From Pseudochelatococcus lubricantis (GTDB taxonomy: Bacteria > Pseudomonadota > Alphaproteobacteria > Rhizobiales > Beijerinckiaceae), in NCBI RefSeq assembly GCF_011762225.1, contig NZ_JAASQI010000001.1, forward strand, positions 372,001 to 436,000: 64,000 nucleotides of DNA. The letters are read 5' to 3'. Under the pieces are notes generated by a model. That model did not search any database. It was not told where the DNA came from and saw only the letters and a list, made by a program, of their open reading frames with translations. The translations under genes and the position numbers were made by a program. This document shows, one piece after another, positions 17,788 through 25,670 of the stretch (positions within the stretch are counted from its first letter, which is position 1; every line of letters starts with the position of its first letter).

Positions 17788-17883
17788 GCGGCAGCCTGCC
17801 GCGCTGCATTCCGTTATCATCTGAAGCGCTTTCCCGCGCCGGGCGGATATGGCGAACATTTCGCCCGGCGTGTCAGAACGCCA

Positions 17884-17922
17884 TTGTCTGTTGCCTTATT
17901 AGTATATAAAATCTACAGACAA
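17884..17922 (+). promoter_or_regulatory. Promoter of cysE with overlapping inverted repeat
   Basis: TTGTCT (17884-17889) and TAAAAT (17907-17912) with a 17-base spacer form a good sigma70-like promoter in a locally AT-rich stretch. The same -35 region begins a perfect inverted repeat, TTGTCTGT (17884-17891) and ACAGACAA (17915-17922), which brackets the -10 box and probable start point. Such a layout would suit a dimeric repressor or activator, or could form a hairpin. Confidence 0.5.
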
Positions 17923-17966
17923 AAATTTGAGCCAGTTTGTGGAATTATCTGAAAGGGCGGATTGAC

Positions 17967-18014
17967 ATGGCTATTGTCGCGGCGGTCGCTTCGGGCAAGG
18001 GCATTCGGGCATGA
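17967..18014 (+). CDS. Short ORF overlapping the cysE start (candidate coupled uORF)
   Basis: ATG at 17967 opens a 15-residue frame (MAIVAAVASGKGIRA) whose TGA overlaps the cysE ATG as ATGA (18011-18014). AAGGG lies 9 bases upstream of its ATG, a better ribosome site than that of cysE itself. It has no cysteine codons, so it is not a classical cysteine attenuator. Translation and coupling are inferred only from the arrangement. Confidence 0.4.
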   Translation: MAIVAAVASGKGIRA

Positions 18015-18829
18015 GCGTCGAAGCGAGAGAAAGCGGCCCGCGCGTGACGGACTGGCTATGGCGCAAGGTGCAGGCCGAGGCGCATGACGTCGTCCGGCGG
18101 GAGCCGGAACTCGCCACCATCGTCTACGCCTCCATTCTCGGCCATCAGACGCTTGAGGATGCGCTGGCCTATCGCATCGCGCAGCGGCTCGACCGCGGCA
18201 TCGTGTCCGCGGAACTGATTCGTGCCGCCTATACGGAGGCGCTGCGCGCCGACCCCGATATCAAGACGGCCTTTCGTTCCGATCTGGTGGCGGTCATCGA
18301 GCGTGACCCGGCTGTGGGGCGTTACATTGACGCGATGCTGTACTTCAAGGGTTTCCACGCCATCGAGGCACACCGGCTGGCGCACTGGCTGTGGAAGAGC
18401 GGCCGGCGCGACTTCGCCCGTCATCTGCAGAGCGTTTCCTCCGAGGTGTTCCAGACCGACATCCACCCCGCCGTGCGCATGGGCCGGGGCATCTTCCTCG
18501 ATCACGCCACGGGCTTCGTGGTCGGTGAAACGGCCGAGATCGCCGATAATGTCTCCATCCTGCAAGGGGTCACCCTGGGCGGCACCGGCAAAGGGCTCGG
18601 CGACCGCCACCCCAAGGTGCGCAGCGGCGTGCTGATCGGCGCGGGCGCGAAAATTCTCGGCAACATCGAGGTGGGCGAGCGCGCGCGTGTCGGCGCGGGG
18701 GCCGTCGTGCTGTCGTCCGTGCCGCCGCGCACAACCGTGGCCGGCAGTCCCGCCCGCGTCGTCGGTTCAGCGGGCGCGGAAGAGCCGTCGCAGGCCATGA
18801 ACCAGATGTTCTACGACGTGGGCTTGTAA
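18011..18829 (+). CDS. cysE: Serine O-acetyltransferase
   Basis: Acetylates serine with acetyl-CoA to O-acetylserine, the carbon skeleton for cysteine. The 272-residue protein has an N-terminal helical domain (residues 10-150: LWRKVQAEAHDVVRREPEL, YASILGHQTLEDALAYRIAQ) and a C-terminal left-handed beta-helix with DIHPAVRMGRGIFLDHATGFVVGETA, VTLGGTGK, DRHPKVRSGVLIGAGAKILGN. The ending YDVGL resembles the C-terminal tail that binds cysteine synthase. ATG at 18011 overlaps the stop of a short upstream ORF. The following amino-acid transporter operon is on the same strand 170 bases away. Confidence 0.95.
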   Translation: MSVEARESGPRVTDWLWRKVQAEAHDVVRREPELATIVYASILGHQTLEDALAYRIAQRLDRGIVSAELIRAAYTEALRADPDIKTAFRSDLVAVIERDPAVGRYIDAMLYFKGFHAIEAHRLAHWLWKSGRRDFARHLQSVSSEVFQTDIHPAVRMGRGIFLDHATGFVVGETAEIADNVSILQGVTLGGTGKGLGDRHPKVRSGVLIGAGAKILGNIEVGERARVGAGAVVLSSVPPRTTVAGSPARVVGSAGAEEPSQAMNQMFYDVGL

Positions 18830-18889
18830 AATCTGCCGGACATAAATAACAAAAATAAAATGTAATATATTTTAAATACCATCGGATAA

Positions 18890-18917
18890 TTGACTTTTTA
18901 TCTGTAGCCTACATTAT
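18890..18917 (+). promoter_or_regulatory. Candidate promoter of the amino-acid ABC transporter operon
   Basis: TTGACT (18890-18895) followed after 16-17 bases by CATTAT/ATTATC (18912-18918) in an AT-rich gap. The spacer holds TTTTATCTGTAG (18896-18907), which matches in 11 of 12 positions the reverse strand at 17913-17924 in the cysE promoter, and a small palindrome TGTAGCCTACA (18903-18913). The 5' UTR would be about 75 bases. Confidence 0.45.
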
Positions 18918-18999
18918 CTATGAAGTTTATTGCCGCGTAGCGAGAACGGAGGCGCTACGGCCCCTGCCTCGCCGCGCCGGCCATTTCGAGGGAAGTATC

Positions 19000-19809
19000 A
19001 TGAAGCTTGGTGCACTTGTTCTGCTGGCCGCCGTGTTCGTCGGCGGCGCCGCGCATGCTGACCGCCTGGACGACATCAAGAAGGCCGGCGTCCTGCGCGT
19101 GGCGGCCTTCGACAGCAATCCGCCCTTCGGCTACGTCGACGAGAAGTCCCGCCAGATCGTCGGGCTCGATGTGGACTATGCCAAGGCGTTTGCCGACAAG
19201 CTTGGCGTGAAGCTTGAGCTGCGCCCGACGAATCCCGCCAACCGCATCCCGCTGCTGACTTCCGGCAACGTCGATCTCGTGCTGGCGAACTTCACCATCA
19301 CCGAGGAGCGCGCCAAGCAGGTCGATTTCAGCGTTCCCTACTTCTCCTCCGGCCAGCAGTTCCTCGCCAAGAAGGGCGTTCTGAAGTCCCCGGACCAGTT
19401 GAACAGCCTGCGCATCGGCGCGGACAAGGGTACCACGAACGAAATCGTGCTGCGCCGCGACTTCCCGGGCGCCACGATCATTTCCTACGACGACACGCCG
19501 TTCGCCTTCACGGCGCTGCGCAACGGCAACGTGCAGGCCATCACGCAGGACGGCCCCAAGCTGGTCGGCCTGCTCGCCAACGTGCCCGACAAGGAGAACT
19601 ACGAGATTCCCGAGTTCACCATCTCCAACGACTACATCGGCGTGGGCATCCCGAAGGGCGAAAAGCGGCTGGTGGAGTTCGTGAACGAGACCCTGACGGA
19701 ACTCGAAACCGCCGGCAAGGCACAGGCAATCTATGACGCCTGGTTCGGCCCCGACACCAAGACGCCGTTGCCGCGCCTGTTCAAGATCGGCGACAAGCAG
19801 ACCAATTGA
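19000..19809 (+). CDS. Amino-acid ABC transporter, periplasmic substrate-binding protein
   Basis: A 269-residue family 3 solute-binding protein. The signal peptide is about residues 1-20 (LVLLAAVFVGGAAHA). The mature domain has RVAAFDSNPPFGYVDEKS, IVGLDVDYAKAFADKLGVKLEL, LTSGNVDLVLANFTITEERAKQVDFS and GTTNEIVLRR, typical of polar amino-acid or cysteine/glutamate binding proteins. Proximity to cysE and a shared promoter motif make cysteine or cystine a reasonable guess but not a demonstrated substrate. The two permease genes follow after a 189-base gap with a strong hairpin. Confidence 0.92.
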   Translation: MKLGALVLLAAVFVGGAAHADRLDDIKKAGVLRVAAFDSNPPFGYVDEKSRQIVGLDVDYAKAFADKLGVKLELRPTNPANRIPLLTSGNVDLVLANFTITEERAKQVDFSVPYFSSGQQFLAKKGVLKSPDQLNSLRIGADKGTTNEIVLRRDFPGATIISYDDTPFAFTALRNGNVQAITQDGPKLVGLLANVPDKENYEIPEFTISNDYIGVGIPKGEKRLVEFVNETLTELETAGKAQAIYDAWFGPDTKTPLPRLFKIGDKQTN

Positions 19810-19832
19810 CCATCGTCCCGCCCTGTCGATCC

Positions 19833-19860
19833 GGCCGCGTGGAGATTTTTCCGCGCGGCC
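19833..19860 (+). terminator. Intercistronic hairpin after the binding-protein gene
   Basis: GGCCGCGTGG (19833-19842) pairs with CCGCGCGGCC (19851-19860), 10 bp with one G-U, around an 8-base loop AGATTTTT. It lies 24 bases after the binding-protein stop and about 140 bases before the first permease. It has no U-tail, so it is better read as an mRNA-stabilising or partial-termination element that would favour excess binding protein over permeases. Confidence 0.5.
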
Positions 19861-19998
19861 GCGCGCTTGGGCGGCGTCTCCGGCCCCGGGCCGCGATGCC
19901 GGCTTCCGGGCTTCATCCTCCTGCGATACTGATGGCGCATATCGTCCCGGCATCCTGCCGCACCGTTGCGCGTGGCGGCATGAACAGAAGCATTTGCG

Positions 19999-20757
19999 AT
20001 GAGCCTCGCTGCATTTGGACTGGCACCGATCTACGTTGAGTGGCTGTTGTGGGGTTTCGCCGTCACGCTTCTGCTGTCGGCGTCGGCCTGCGTGGCTGCG
20101 ACGCTCGGCGGCGTGCTGCTCTGCGCCGCGCGCATCAGCCCGCTCGCCGTGCTTCACGTCCCTGCCCGCATCTATCTCGGCGTGTTCCGTAACACGCCGC
20201 TGCTGGTGCAAATCTTCTTCTGGTATTTCGCCGGTTCGGCAATCTTCCCGACCCCGCTGCTCGACTGGTTCAACAATCCGCATACGGTCGTGCTGGGCTT
20301 TGGCGGGCAGACTTGGTTGTCGTTCAGGCTGCCGTCGTTCGAGTTCTGGGCCGGCTTCACCGCGCTCACGTTCTATACGACCGCCTTCATCGCCGAGGAG
20401 TTTCGCGCCGGCCTGCGCGCAGTGCCGGCGGGCCAGCGCGAGGGCGGCCTTTCACTCGGCCTCTCTCCCGCGCTCGTGTTCTTCCTCGTCGTCGTGCCGC
20501 AGGCCGCGCGCCACGCCTTCGCGCCGCTGCTCGGCCAGTACATGAACGCGGTGAAGAACTCGTCGCTGACGATGGCCATCGGCGTGGCGGAATTGTCCTA
20601 CGCCTCGCGGCAGGTCGAGACGGAAACCTTCCAGACGTTCGAGGCCTTCGGCATCGCGACCGTGCTCTACATTCTGGCCGTGGCCGTGATTGAGGGTACG
20701 GGGGAGCTGGTGCAGCGCCGGCGCGAAAAGAAATATGGGCGGGGAGCGCTGTCGTGA
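19999..20757 (+). CDS. Amino-acid ABC transporter permease, HisM/GltJ type
   Basis: A 252-residue inner-membrane permease. It shows an N-terminal transmembrane pair, YLGVFRNTPLLVQIFFWYF (the HEQRT-like conserved helix of polar amino-acid permeases), and the cytoplasmic EAA loop EEFRAGLRAVPAGQREGGLSLGLS that contacts the ATPase, then VVPQAARHAFAPLLGQYMN. Its stop overlaps the second permease start by 4 bases (GTGA). It forms a heterodimer with that protein. No ATP-binding gene is encoded in the operon. Confidence 0.92.
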   Translation: MSLAAFGLAPIYVEWLLWGFAVTLLLSASACVAATLGGVLLCAARISPLAVLHVPARIYLGVFRNTPLLVQIFFWYFAGSAIFPTPLLDWFNNPHTVVLGFGGQTWLSFRLPSFEFWAGFTALTFYTTAFIAEEFRAGLRAVPAGQREGGLSLGLSPALVFFLVVVPQAARHAFAPLLGQYMNAVKNSSLTMAIGVAELSYASRQVETETFQTFEAFGIATVLYILAVAVIEGTGELVQRRREKKYGRGALS

Positions 20758-21452
20758 ATTTCGACGTTGTCCTTAACAACCTGCCCTATCTTCTGTGGGG
20801 TGCGTGGCCGCAAGGCCCCATCGGCGGGGCGGCGCTCACGGTGTGGCTCAGCCTGCTGTCGGGCGTCGCTTCGGCGGTAATCGGGCTCGTGCTCGGCATC
20901 TGGCTGTACATGTCGCGCGGCGCAGTCCATTCCGTGCTGATCCTGTTTCTGGGGTTCTTCCGCGCGATCCCCGTGCTGATGCTGATTTTCTGGACCTACT
21001 TCCTGCTGCCCGTCGTGCTGGGCTTCTCGGTGCCGGAACTGACGACGGTGGTCTGCGCGCTGGCGCTCATCGGCGGTGCCTATCTGGCGCACAGTGTCGC
21101 GGCGGGGCTGCGCAGCGTTGGCGGAGGGCAATGGGAAGCCGGCATTTCGCTCGGCCTCGGCCGCTGGCGCGTGCTGTGGCTGATCGTCCTGCCGCAGTCG
21201 CTGCGCCGCATGGCGCCTTCCTTCGTCAATCAGTGGATTTCGCTGATCAAGGATACGTCGCTTGCCTATGTGATCGGCGTGCCGGAGCTGTCGTTCGTGG
21301 CGACGCAGGTGAATAACCGCGCGATGGTGTATCCGGCCGAGATTTTCCTGTTCGTGGCGTTCGTCTATTTCGTCATCTGCGGTGTGCTCGATCTCGTCGC
21401 CACCGCCATCGCGGGCGAAGCGGAGCCCGAAGCGCGCACGCGCAGCGTTTGA
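20754..21452 (+). CDS. Amino-acid ABC transporter permease, second subunit
   Basis: A 232-residue permease starting GTG at 20754 within the stop of the preceding gene. It has about five transmembrane helices, ILFLGFFRAIPVLMLIFWTYF (conserved helix), and the EAA loop AHSVAAGLRSVGGGQWEAGISLG, then VLPQSLRRMAPSFVNQWISLIKDTSLAYVIGVPEL. It pairs with the upstream permease. It ends 16 bases from the convergent popZ gene without an obvious terminator, and no ATPase follows. Confidence 0.92.
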   Translation: MNFDVVLNNLPYLLWGAWPQGPIGGAALTVWLSLLSGVASAVIGLVLGIWLYMSRGAVHSVLILFLGFFRAIPVLMLIFWTYFLLPVVLGFSVPELTTVVCALALIGGAYLAHSVAAGLRSVGGGQWEAGISLGLGRWRVLWLIVLPQSLRRMAPSFVNQWISLIKDTSLAYVIGVPELSFVATQVNNRAMVYPAEIFLFVAFVYFVICGVLDLVATAIAGEAEPEARTRSV

Positions 21453-21468
21453 CGGAACGGCGCCGGCG

Positions 21469-22131
21469 TTATCGGCGGGTGCCGCGGGTGATGCGCTCGA
21501 TCTCGGCCCGGACGAGTTTTTCGACCAGCGGCGGCAGATTCTCGTCGAGCCAGGTTTTCAGCAACGGCCGCAGCATGTCCTGTACGAGATCGTCCAGTGT
21601 GCGCGGATTGCGGCTGAGCACGACTGATGACAGGGATTCGAAGGCGGACGCCGCTGTCGCATTGGCCGATGTGGACAGGAGCGGCTCGTCGTCCTGCGCA
21701 GGGCGGGCAGCGTCATCCGCGCTGGCGAGGCGCTCTTCCGCCTGCCGGCTCGCGGGCGCCGCAGCGGTCTGCGGCGGGCTTGCCGGAGGCGCGGCGGGCG
21801 GCGGGCTCACCGTCTCCGCCGCTCTGGCCTCGTTGCCGGAGGCGCGGGCAGGTTTGTCGGTTCTGGCCGCGGGGGCAGGTTGGGGCGCGACGACCTGCTC
21901 CAATTCCTCCGTCTCCGGCGAAACATCGTCGTCGAACGTGATGCTGCTGCTGTCGAGGCCGAGGGAGTCGGGCTGGAGCGGGGGCAGGGAGTGCGCCTGA
22001 TCGTCCGCGATGATGCGGCGGATCGAGGCGAGAATTTCCTCCATGGATGGCTCAACACCCAACCTGTCGTTCCCGGCCCGGGGCACCTCCCGCGGGACCG
22101 GCTGAAGCCTCTGGCTCGTTGCTGCGCTCAT
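21469..22131 (-). CDS. popZ: PopZ-like polar organizing protein (DUF2497)
   Basis: A 220-residue protein with the three-part PopZ plan: a short N-terminal helix EPSMEEILASIRRIIADD (residues 27-44), a Pro/Ala-rich acidic disordered middle (about 60-150), and a C-terminal helical oligomerisation region (ESLSSVVLSRNPRTLDDLVQ...MLRPLLKTWLDENLPPLVEKLVRAEIERI). PopZ proteins form a polar scaffold that anchors chromosome centromeres and signalling proteins. The start at 22131 is a choice among in-frame ATGs (22200 is also possible). It lies next to tolC, as in other rhizobia, although valS is displaced 8 kb away. Confidence 0.85.
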   Translation of the reverse strand: MSAATSQRLQPVPREVPRAGNDRLGVEPSMEEILASIRRIIADDQAHSLPPLQPDSLGLDSSSITFDDDVSPETEELEQVVAPQPAPAARTDKPARASGNEARAAETVSPPPAAPPASPPQTAAAPASRQAEERLASADDAARPAQDDEPLLSTSANATAASAFESLSSVVLSRNPRTLDDLVQDMLRPLLKTWLDENLPPLVEKLVRAEIERITRGTRR

Positions 22132-22321
22132 CGACCGACCTGCCTGTTCTGTCCACGTCCGGTGCGTTCGCGCCCGACCGGACGGCCTCATCATACTCAT
22201 GCTGCGTGCAGAATACCTTGCGAGGATTCGGCTGCACAGAGGTTAACGAAAGTTTAACGTTGATACCTCTCTTCGGAACGGCATTTTTCATCCGGCGCGG
22301 CGGCATGACGCCTGAAATGAA

Positions 22322-22344
22322 AAACCACGGCGATGCCGTGGTTT
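22322..22344 (-). terminator. Rho-independent terminator of tolC
   Basis: AAACCACGGC (22322-22331), loop GAT, GCCGTGGTTT (22335-22344): a perfect 10-bp stem 37 bases beyond the tolC stop. On the minus strand it is followed by TTTTCATTTC, a fair U-tract. It separates tolC from the popZ transcription start. Confidence 0.8.
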
Positions 22345-22380
22345 ATGCCGGTGGCGCCGGAGAGCGATGCGGGCGGCCGG

Positions 22381-23775
22381 TCAGCGCCCGTCCGGCGTGC
22401 TCGTGCCGATCCACTTGGTCTTGACCTGCTCGAAGTGGCGCTTCGCGTCGTAACGCGCGACCTTGAGGCCAAGCCCCTCCGCCGAAAGCCGGCCGATGGC
22501 GTTCAGCACCTCGTAGGAGGCCACGATGCGGTCGCGCTGCGCCGTCACCAGCGACACGCGCGAACTCAGCAGCGTCTGCTGCGCGTTCAGCACGTCGAGT
22601 GTCGTACGCTGGCCGACCTTGGCTTCCTCGCGCGTGCCGGAAAGCGCGATCTCGTTGGCCCCCACGGCCGCCTGCGCGGCGGTGATGCGCTGCTTCGCCG
22701 CTTCCAGATTGGCCCAGGCGGAAACGACGGCCTGCTGCACCTGATCGCGGGTGATGTCCACTTGCAGACGCTGCTGTCCCGCCTGTTCCTTGGCCTGCCG
22801 CGTCTGGGAGTAGACGAGGCCGCCTTCGTAGATCGGAACGCGAAGCTGCGCCACGAGGGTGCCGGAAGTGATCACGCTGTCGCGCGTGCCCGAGCCGTCG
22901 AAGTTGCGCGTGACGGCGGCACTCACGCCGAGCTGAGGATAGAGCGCGCTCTCGACGACCTTGACCTGAAACTCCGCCACGTCCACGCCATGCAGCGCGG
23001 CGATGATGGCGGGATGCTCGGCAAGGCCGATGCGGATCGCCTGTTCGAGGGATTTCGGCAGGTGCCGCTCCGCGGCCACGCCGGGGCCGAGCTGGCGCGG
23101 CGTCTCGCCGATGTACTGGCGGTAGATGGCGATGCTCGTGCGCAGGTTCGCCTCGGCAAGGCTCGCCTGCGCCCGGCTGCTGGCGAGCTGCGCCTCGGCC
23201 TGCGCGACATCCGTGCGCGTCACCTCGCCGACACTGAAGCGATCTTCCGTCTGCCGGAGCTGCTCCACGAGCACCTCGACGTTGTTGCGCTGGAGGTTGA
23301 GGACAGCGGTGTCGCGCAGCACATTCATGTATGCGGCGGCACCGTTCAGCAGGATGGACTGCTCGGTGTTGCGAAGCTGCTCACGTCCGCCGAGGACCTG
23401 CGATTCGGCTGCGCGCACGGAGTTGCGGGTCCGATTGCCGTCGAAGATGTTCTGGTCGATCTGGATGCCCAACGAACTCGGGTAGAGGGTGTGGGTCGTT
23501 CTGTTGCCGGGAACGCGGGTATCCGTGCGGGCCACCGAGGTGCTGCCGGAGGCGTTGACAGTGGGGCGATAGCCTGCCAGCGCCTGCGGCAGGTTTTCAT
23601 CGGTGGCGCGCAGAGTGGCGCGCTGTGCGTTCAGGGTCGGATTGGCCGCGTAGGCCTTGGCCAGCGCGCCTAGCATGGTTTCCGCCTGAGCCGGCGCGGA
23701 CAGGGCCGTCGCCATCAGGAAGAAACCGCTGAATACCGCCGCGCGGGTGGTTCTGCCGTTGCGTTTCACGTTCAC
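22381..23775 (-). CDS. tolC: TolC family outer-membrane efflux channel
   Basis: A 464-residue outer-membrane protein that forms the exit duct of multidrug efflux and type I secretion systems. The signal peptide ends after APAQA (residue 31). Then come TMLGALAKAYAANPTLNAQRA and the two tandem OEP repeats: coiled segments around residues 60-230 (YRPTVNASGSTS, LRQTEDRFSVGEVTRTDVAQAEAQLASS) and 280-450 (LRVPIYEGGLVYSQTRQAKEQ, GTREEAKVGQRTTLDVLNAQQ). It is preceded by pcm and followed by popZ on the same strand. No membrane-fusion or inner-membrane pump gene is adjacent, consistent with a shared TolC. Confidence 0.95.
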   Translation of the reverse strand: MNVKRNGRTTRAAVFSGFFLMATALSAPAQAETMLGALAKAYAANPTLNAQRATLRATDENLPQALAGYRPTVNASGSTSVARTDTRVPGNRTTHTLYPSSLGIQIDQNIFDGNRTRNSVRAAESQVLGGREQLRNTEQSILLNGAAAYMNVLRDTAVLNLQRNNVEVLVEQLRQTEDRFSVGEVTRTDVAQAEAQLASSRAQASLAEANLRTSIAIYRQYIGETPRQLGPGVAAERHLPKSLEQAIRIGLAEHPAIIAALHGVDVAEFQVKVVESALYPQLGVSAAVTRNFDGSGTRDSVITSGTLVAQLRVPIYEGGLVYSQTRQAKEQAGQQRLQVDITRDQVQQAVVSAWANLEAAKQRITAAQAAVGANEIALSGTREEAKVGQRTTLDVLNAQQTLLSSRVSLVTAQRDRIVASYEVLNAIGRLSAEGLGLKVARYDAKRHFEQVKTKWIGTSTPDGR

Positions 23776-24054
23776 CTTCCCGACTTGCTCATGACTTGTT
23801 CGACTCGCTCAACACATAAAAGACGGCCGAACCGCCCGATCCGGTTACCCGAATCCAGTTAACAAAGTGACGCCCCCGCGTAGGGCTATTCTAGTTTGCT
23901 TCCCGACAAGCTGGAACAGCGCTTTCGCCCGGCCACACCGTTTGAGGCAAGGTGCAGCAAAAATACGACACCCTGACGGCATCCCTCAGCCTTTGAAATA
24001 CAAGGCGTTCCGCGCCCGGCGGCAGGAGGAATGGCACGCTGGTCCGCGAGGATG

Positions 24055-24720
24055 TCAGAAAACGAAACCCGAGGGGGCCCTGAAGCCGTCCAGTACCGGC
24101 GCCGGTGCGTTGAACAGCGTGCGGGAGCCGAACGCTGTTCCCGCGCGCTGGATGATGACGGCCTTTGGCGCGCCCGAATCATGGTCGATGCCGACCAGAT
24201 GGCCATTCTCCGCCAGTTGGGAGAGCAGCTCGGCGGGCTCCGCCTCGAAAGCGCCGTTGATCAGGATCGCGTCATAGGGGGCGCCGGCTTTCCAACCCGC
24301 TTCCAGCGGGCCGGTGACGACGTTGATTCGGCCTTCGCCGAACTCGGCCGCCAGATCACGGGCACGCGCGGCGATCGTCCCGTCCGATTCGAGGGCGGTG
24401 ACATTTGCGCCGAGCCGCGCCAACACGACAGAGCCGTACCCCGTCGCGGCGCCCACATCGAGCACGCGCTTGCCGGCGCCGGCGCCGAGTTCCTGCGCCA
24501 TGCGGGCAAAGATCAGCGGTGCCAGCAGAAAGCGGCCGTGTTCGATATCGGGCGAAACGACGAGATGCTGGTCGCTGAAGGCCAGGACCTGTCGGTCCTC
24601 AGGGACGAATCGCTCGCGCGGCAGATCTTCCAGAACCGCGAGCAACGCCCTGTCGGTCACGTCGAAGGTGCGCACCTGACAGTCAACCATCCTGCGCCGG
24701 GCAACGGAAAAATCGAACAT
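24055..24720 (-). CDS. pcm: Protein-L-isoaspartate O-methyltransferase family protein
   Basis: SAM-dependent methyltransferase fold of the PCMT family, 221 residues. Motif I KRVLDVGAATGYGSVVLARLG is near residues 84-104, and the protein begins FSVARRRMVDCQVRTFDVTDRALLAVLEDLPRERFVP, the form common in alphaproteobacteria. The E. coli-type GTGSGYQ reads GAATGYG here, as in rhizobial homologues, so repair of isoaspartate is inferred from family membership only. ATG at 24720 follows AAAGG. tRNA-Cys lies 79 bases upstream on the same strand and tolC 279 bases downstream. Confidence 0.88.
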   Translation of the reverse strand: MFDFSVARRRMVDCQVRTFDVTDRALLAVLEDLPRERFVPEDRQVLAFSDQHLVVSPDIEHGRFLLAPLIFARMAQELGAGAGKRVLDVGAATGYGSVVLARLGANVTALESDGTIAARARDLAAEFGEGRINVVTGPLEAGWKAGAPYDAILINGAFEAEPAELLSQLAENGHLVGIDHDSGAPKAVIIQRAGTAFGSRTLFNAPAPVLDGFRAPSGFVF

Positions 24721-24798
24721 CGGGTGGACCTTTTGCTTGCTGACGACGCATCCGGGACAAGGCAATCCCTGCGAGGTTCGGCCCGCATGGCTTGCCGC

Positions 24799-24872
24799 TG
24801 GAGGCCTCGCCCGGAATCGAACCGGGGTGCAAGGATTTGCAGTCCTCTGCGTAACCACTCCGCCACGAGGCC
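24799..24872 (-). tRNA. tRNA-Cys(GCA)
   Basis: Read on the minus strand: acceptor GGCCTCG pairs with CGAGGCC, the D arm is GGCGGAGTGGTTACGC, the anticodon loop is CTGCAAA with anticodon GCA, the T arm is CCGGTTCGATTCCGG, discriminator U, and CCA is encoded (24799-24801 on the plus strand). Length is 74. It stands just upstream of pcm. Confidence 0.95.
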
Positions 24873-25044
24873 TCACCCGGTGCTTCATAGCAAAGCCACG
24901 CGGAATGGCAACTGCCCTGTGCGGCTTTGTCACCGGTTGCCGGGGATTTATCCATCACGTTGATGATATGTGACGGTGCCGGGGTGCTCCGCCCGTCAGG
25001 TTATCCACATGTTGGCCTCTCGAAGCGGGGCGAACGGAAAAGTA

Positions 25045-25072
25045 CTTGCATCGGCTAAAAGCTTCATGTAAT
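25045..25072 (+). promoter_or_regulatory. Candidate promoter for tRNA-Asn
   Basis: CTTGCA (25045-25050) and TGTAAT (25067-25072) with a 16-base spacer end 14 bases before the tRNA 5' end. The -10 box matches five of six consensus positions, and the CTT start of the -35 is common in alphaproteobacteria. Confidence 0.5.
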
Positions 25073-25086
25073 CCCCTCTTCATTGA

Positions 25087-25162
25087 TCCTCGATAGCTCA
25101 GCCGGTAGAGCAAGCGACTGTTAATCGCTGGGTCGCAGGTTCGAGTCCTGCTCGGGGAGCCA
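25087..25162 (+). tRNA. tRNA-Asn(GTT)
   Basis: A complete 76-base cloverleaf: acceptor TCCTCGA pairs with TCGGGGA, D arm GCTC...GAGC, anticodon stem GCGAC with loop containing GTT, T arm CAGGTTCGAGTCCTG, discriminator G and encoded CCA (25160-25162). A strong terminator hairpin follows directly. Confidence 0.96.
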
Positions 25163-25169
25163 GTTTATA

Positions 25170-25203
25170 AACAGCCTGCGGACTGACCGGTCCGCAGGCT
25201 GTT
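25170..25203 (+). terminator. Terminator of tRNA-Asn
   Basis: AACAGCCTGCGGAC (25170-25183), loop TGACCG, GTCCGCAGGCTGTT (25190-25203): a perfect 14-bp stem 7 bases after the tRNA, followed by CGTTTAT. Confidence 0.85.
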
Positions 25204-25670
25204 CGTTTATGCGGACCTGGCGGATCGTCCGGCTGCCGTGCCGGCGCTCAATTGACAAAATCCGTGATTGCGGCGAGCATGAGCCCATGGGAACAAAGGC
25301 TTGCATATGGCACGTCATGCCGCGCGGAATAATGCCGGAAGGTGTGTCCGCGAACGTGGAGATTGTCTTCTCCGCGAAGCCGGACCTGTGTTCCCGCCGG
25401 ACATGGTGGCAGCCGTCCCGCAGGATGGCGGCCGCGCGCCATGCGGGGTGGCAGCCGGCCTTGCCGGATACCGGGCTCTGACGGCCGGTTCACCCCTGCC
25501 GCCCCTTTCCCGCGCCGCCACCCGGAAAGCGTCGCGCTCCCGGCGTCGATAGAGACTTCTTCTCGGATTTTCCTGATGGCCGCGCCGGCGAGGCCCGCGG
25601 CACAACGTTTTCACAGATCGCGCCCCACGGCACGAAGGCCGGGGCGCCGAATTTCACGAAGGTGACTACC
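25204..25670. other. Intergenic region of 467 bp without a convincing gene
   Basis: Several overlapping short frames exist on both strands (for example 25209-25481 rightward and 25248-25493 leftward). Their compositions differ from protein-like sequence, they overlap each other heavily, and none has a good ribosome site, so none is called. The right end carries the rnk ribosome site (GAAGGTG). No repeat or hairpin of note was seen beyond the tRNA terminator. Confidence 0.5.

Noticed and set aside
17788-17802. Small hairpin GCGGCA/TGCCGC after the siderophore-interacting protein gene
   Set aside because: The stem is only 6 bp with a 3-base loop and no U-run, so it is too weak to call a terminator.
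25209-25552. Overlapping short ORFs between tRNA-Asn and rnk
   Set aside because: They overlap on both strands, lack ribosome sites and show no family resemblance.
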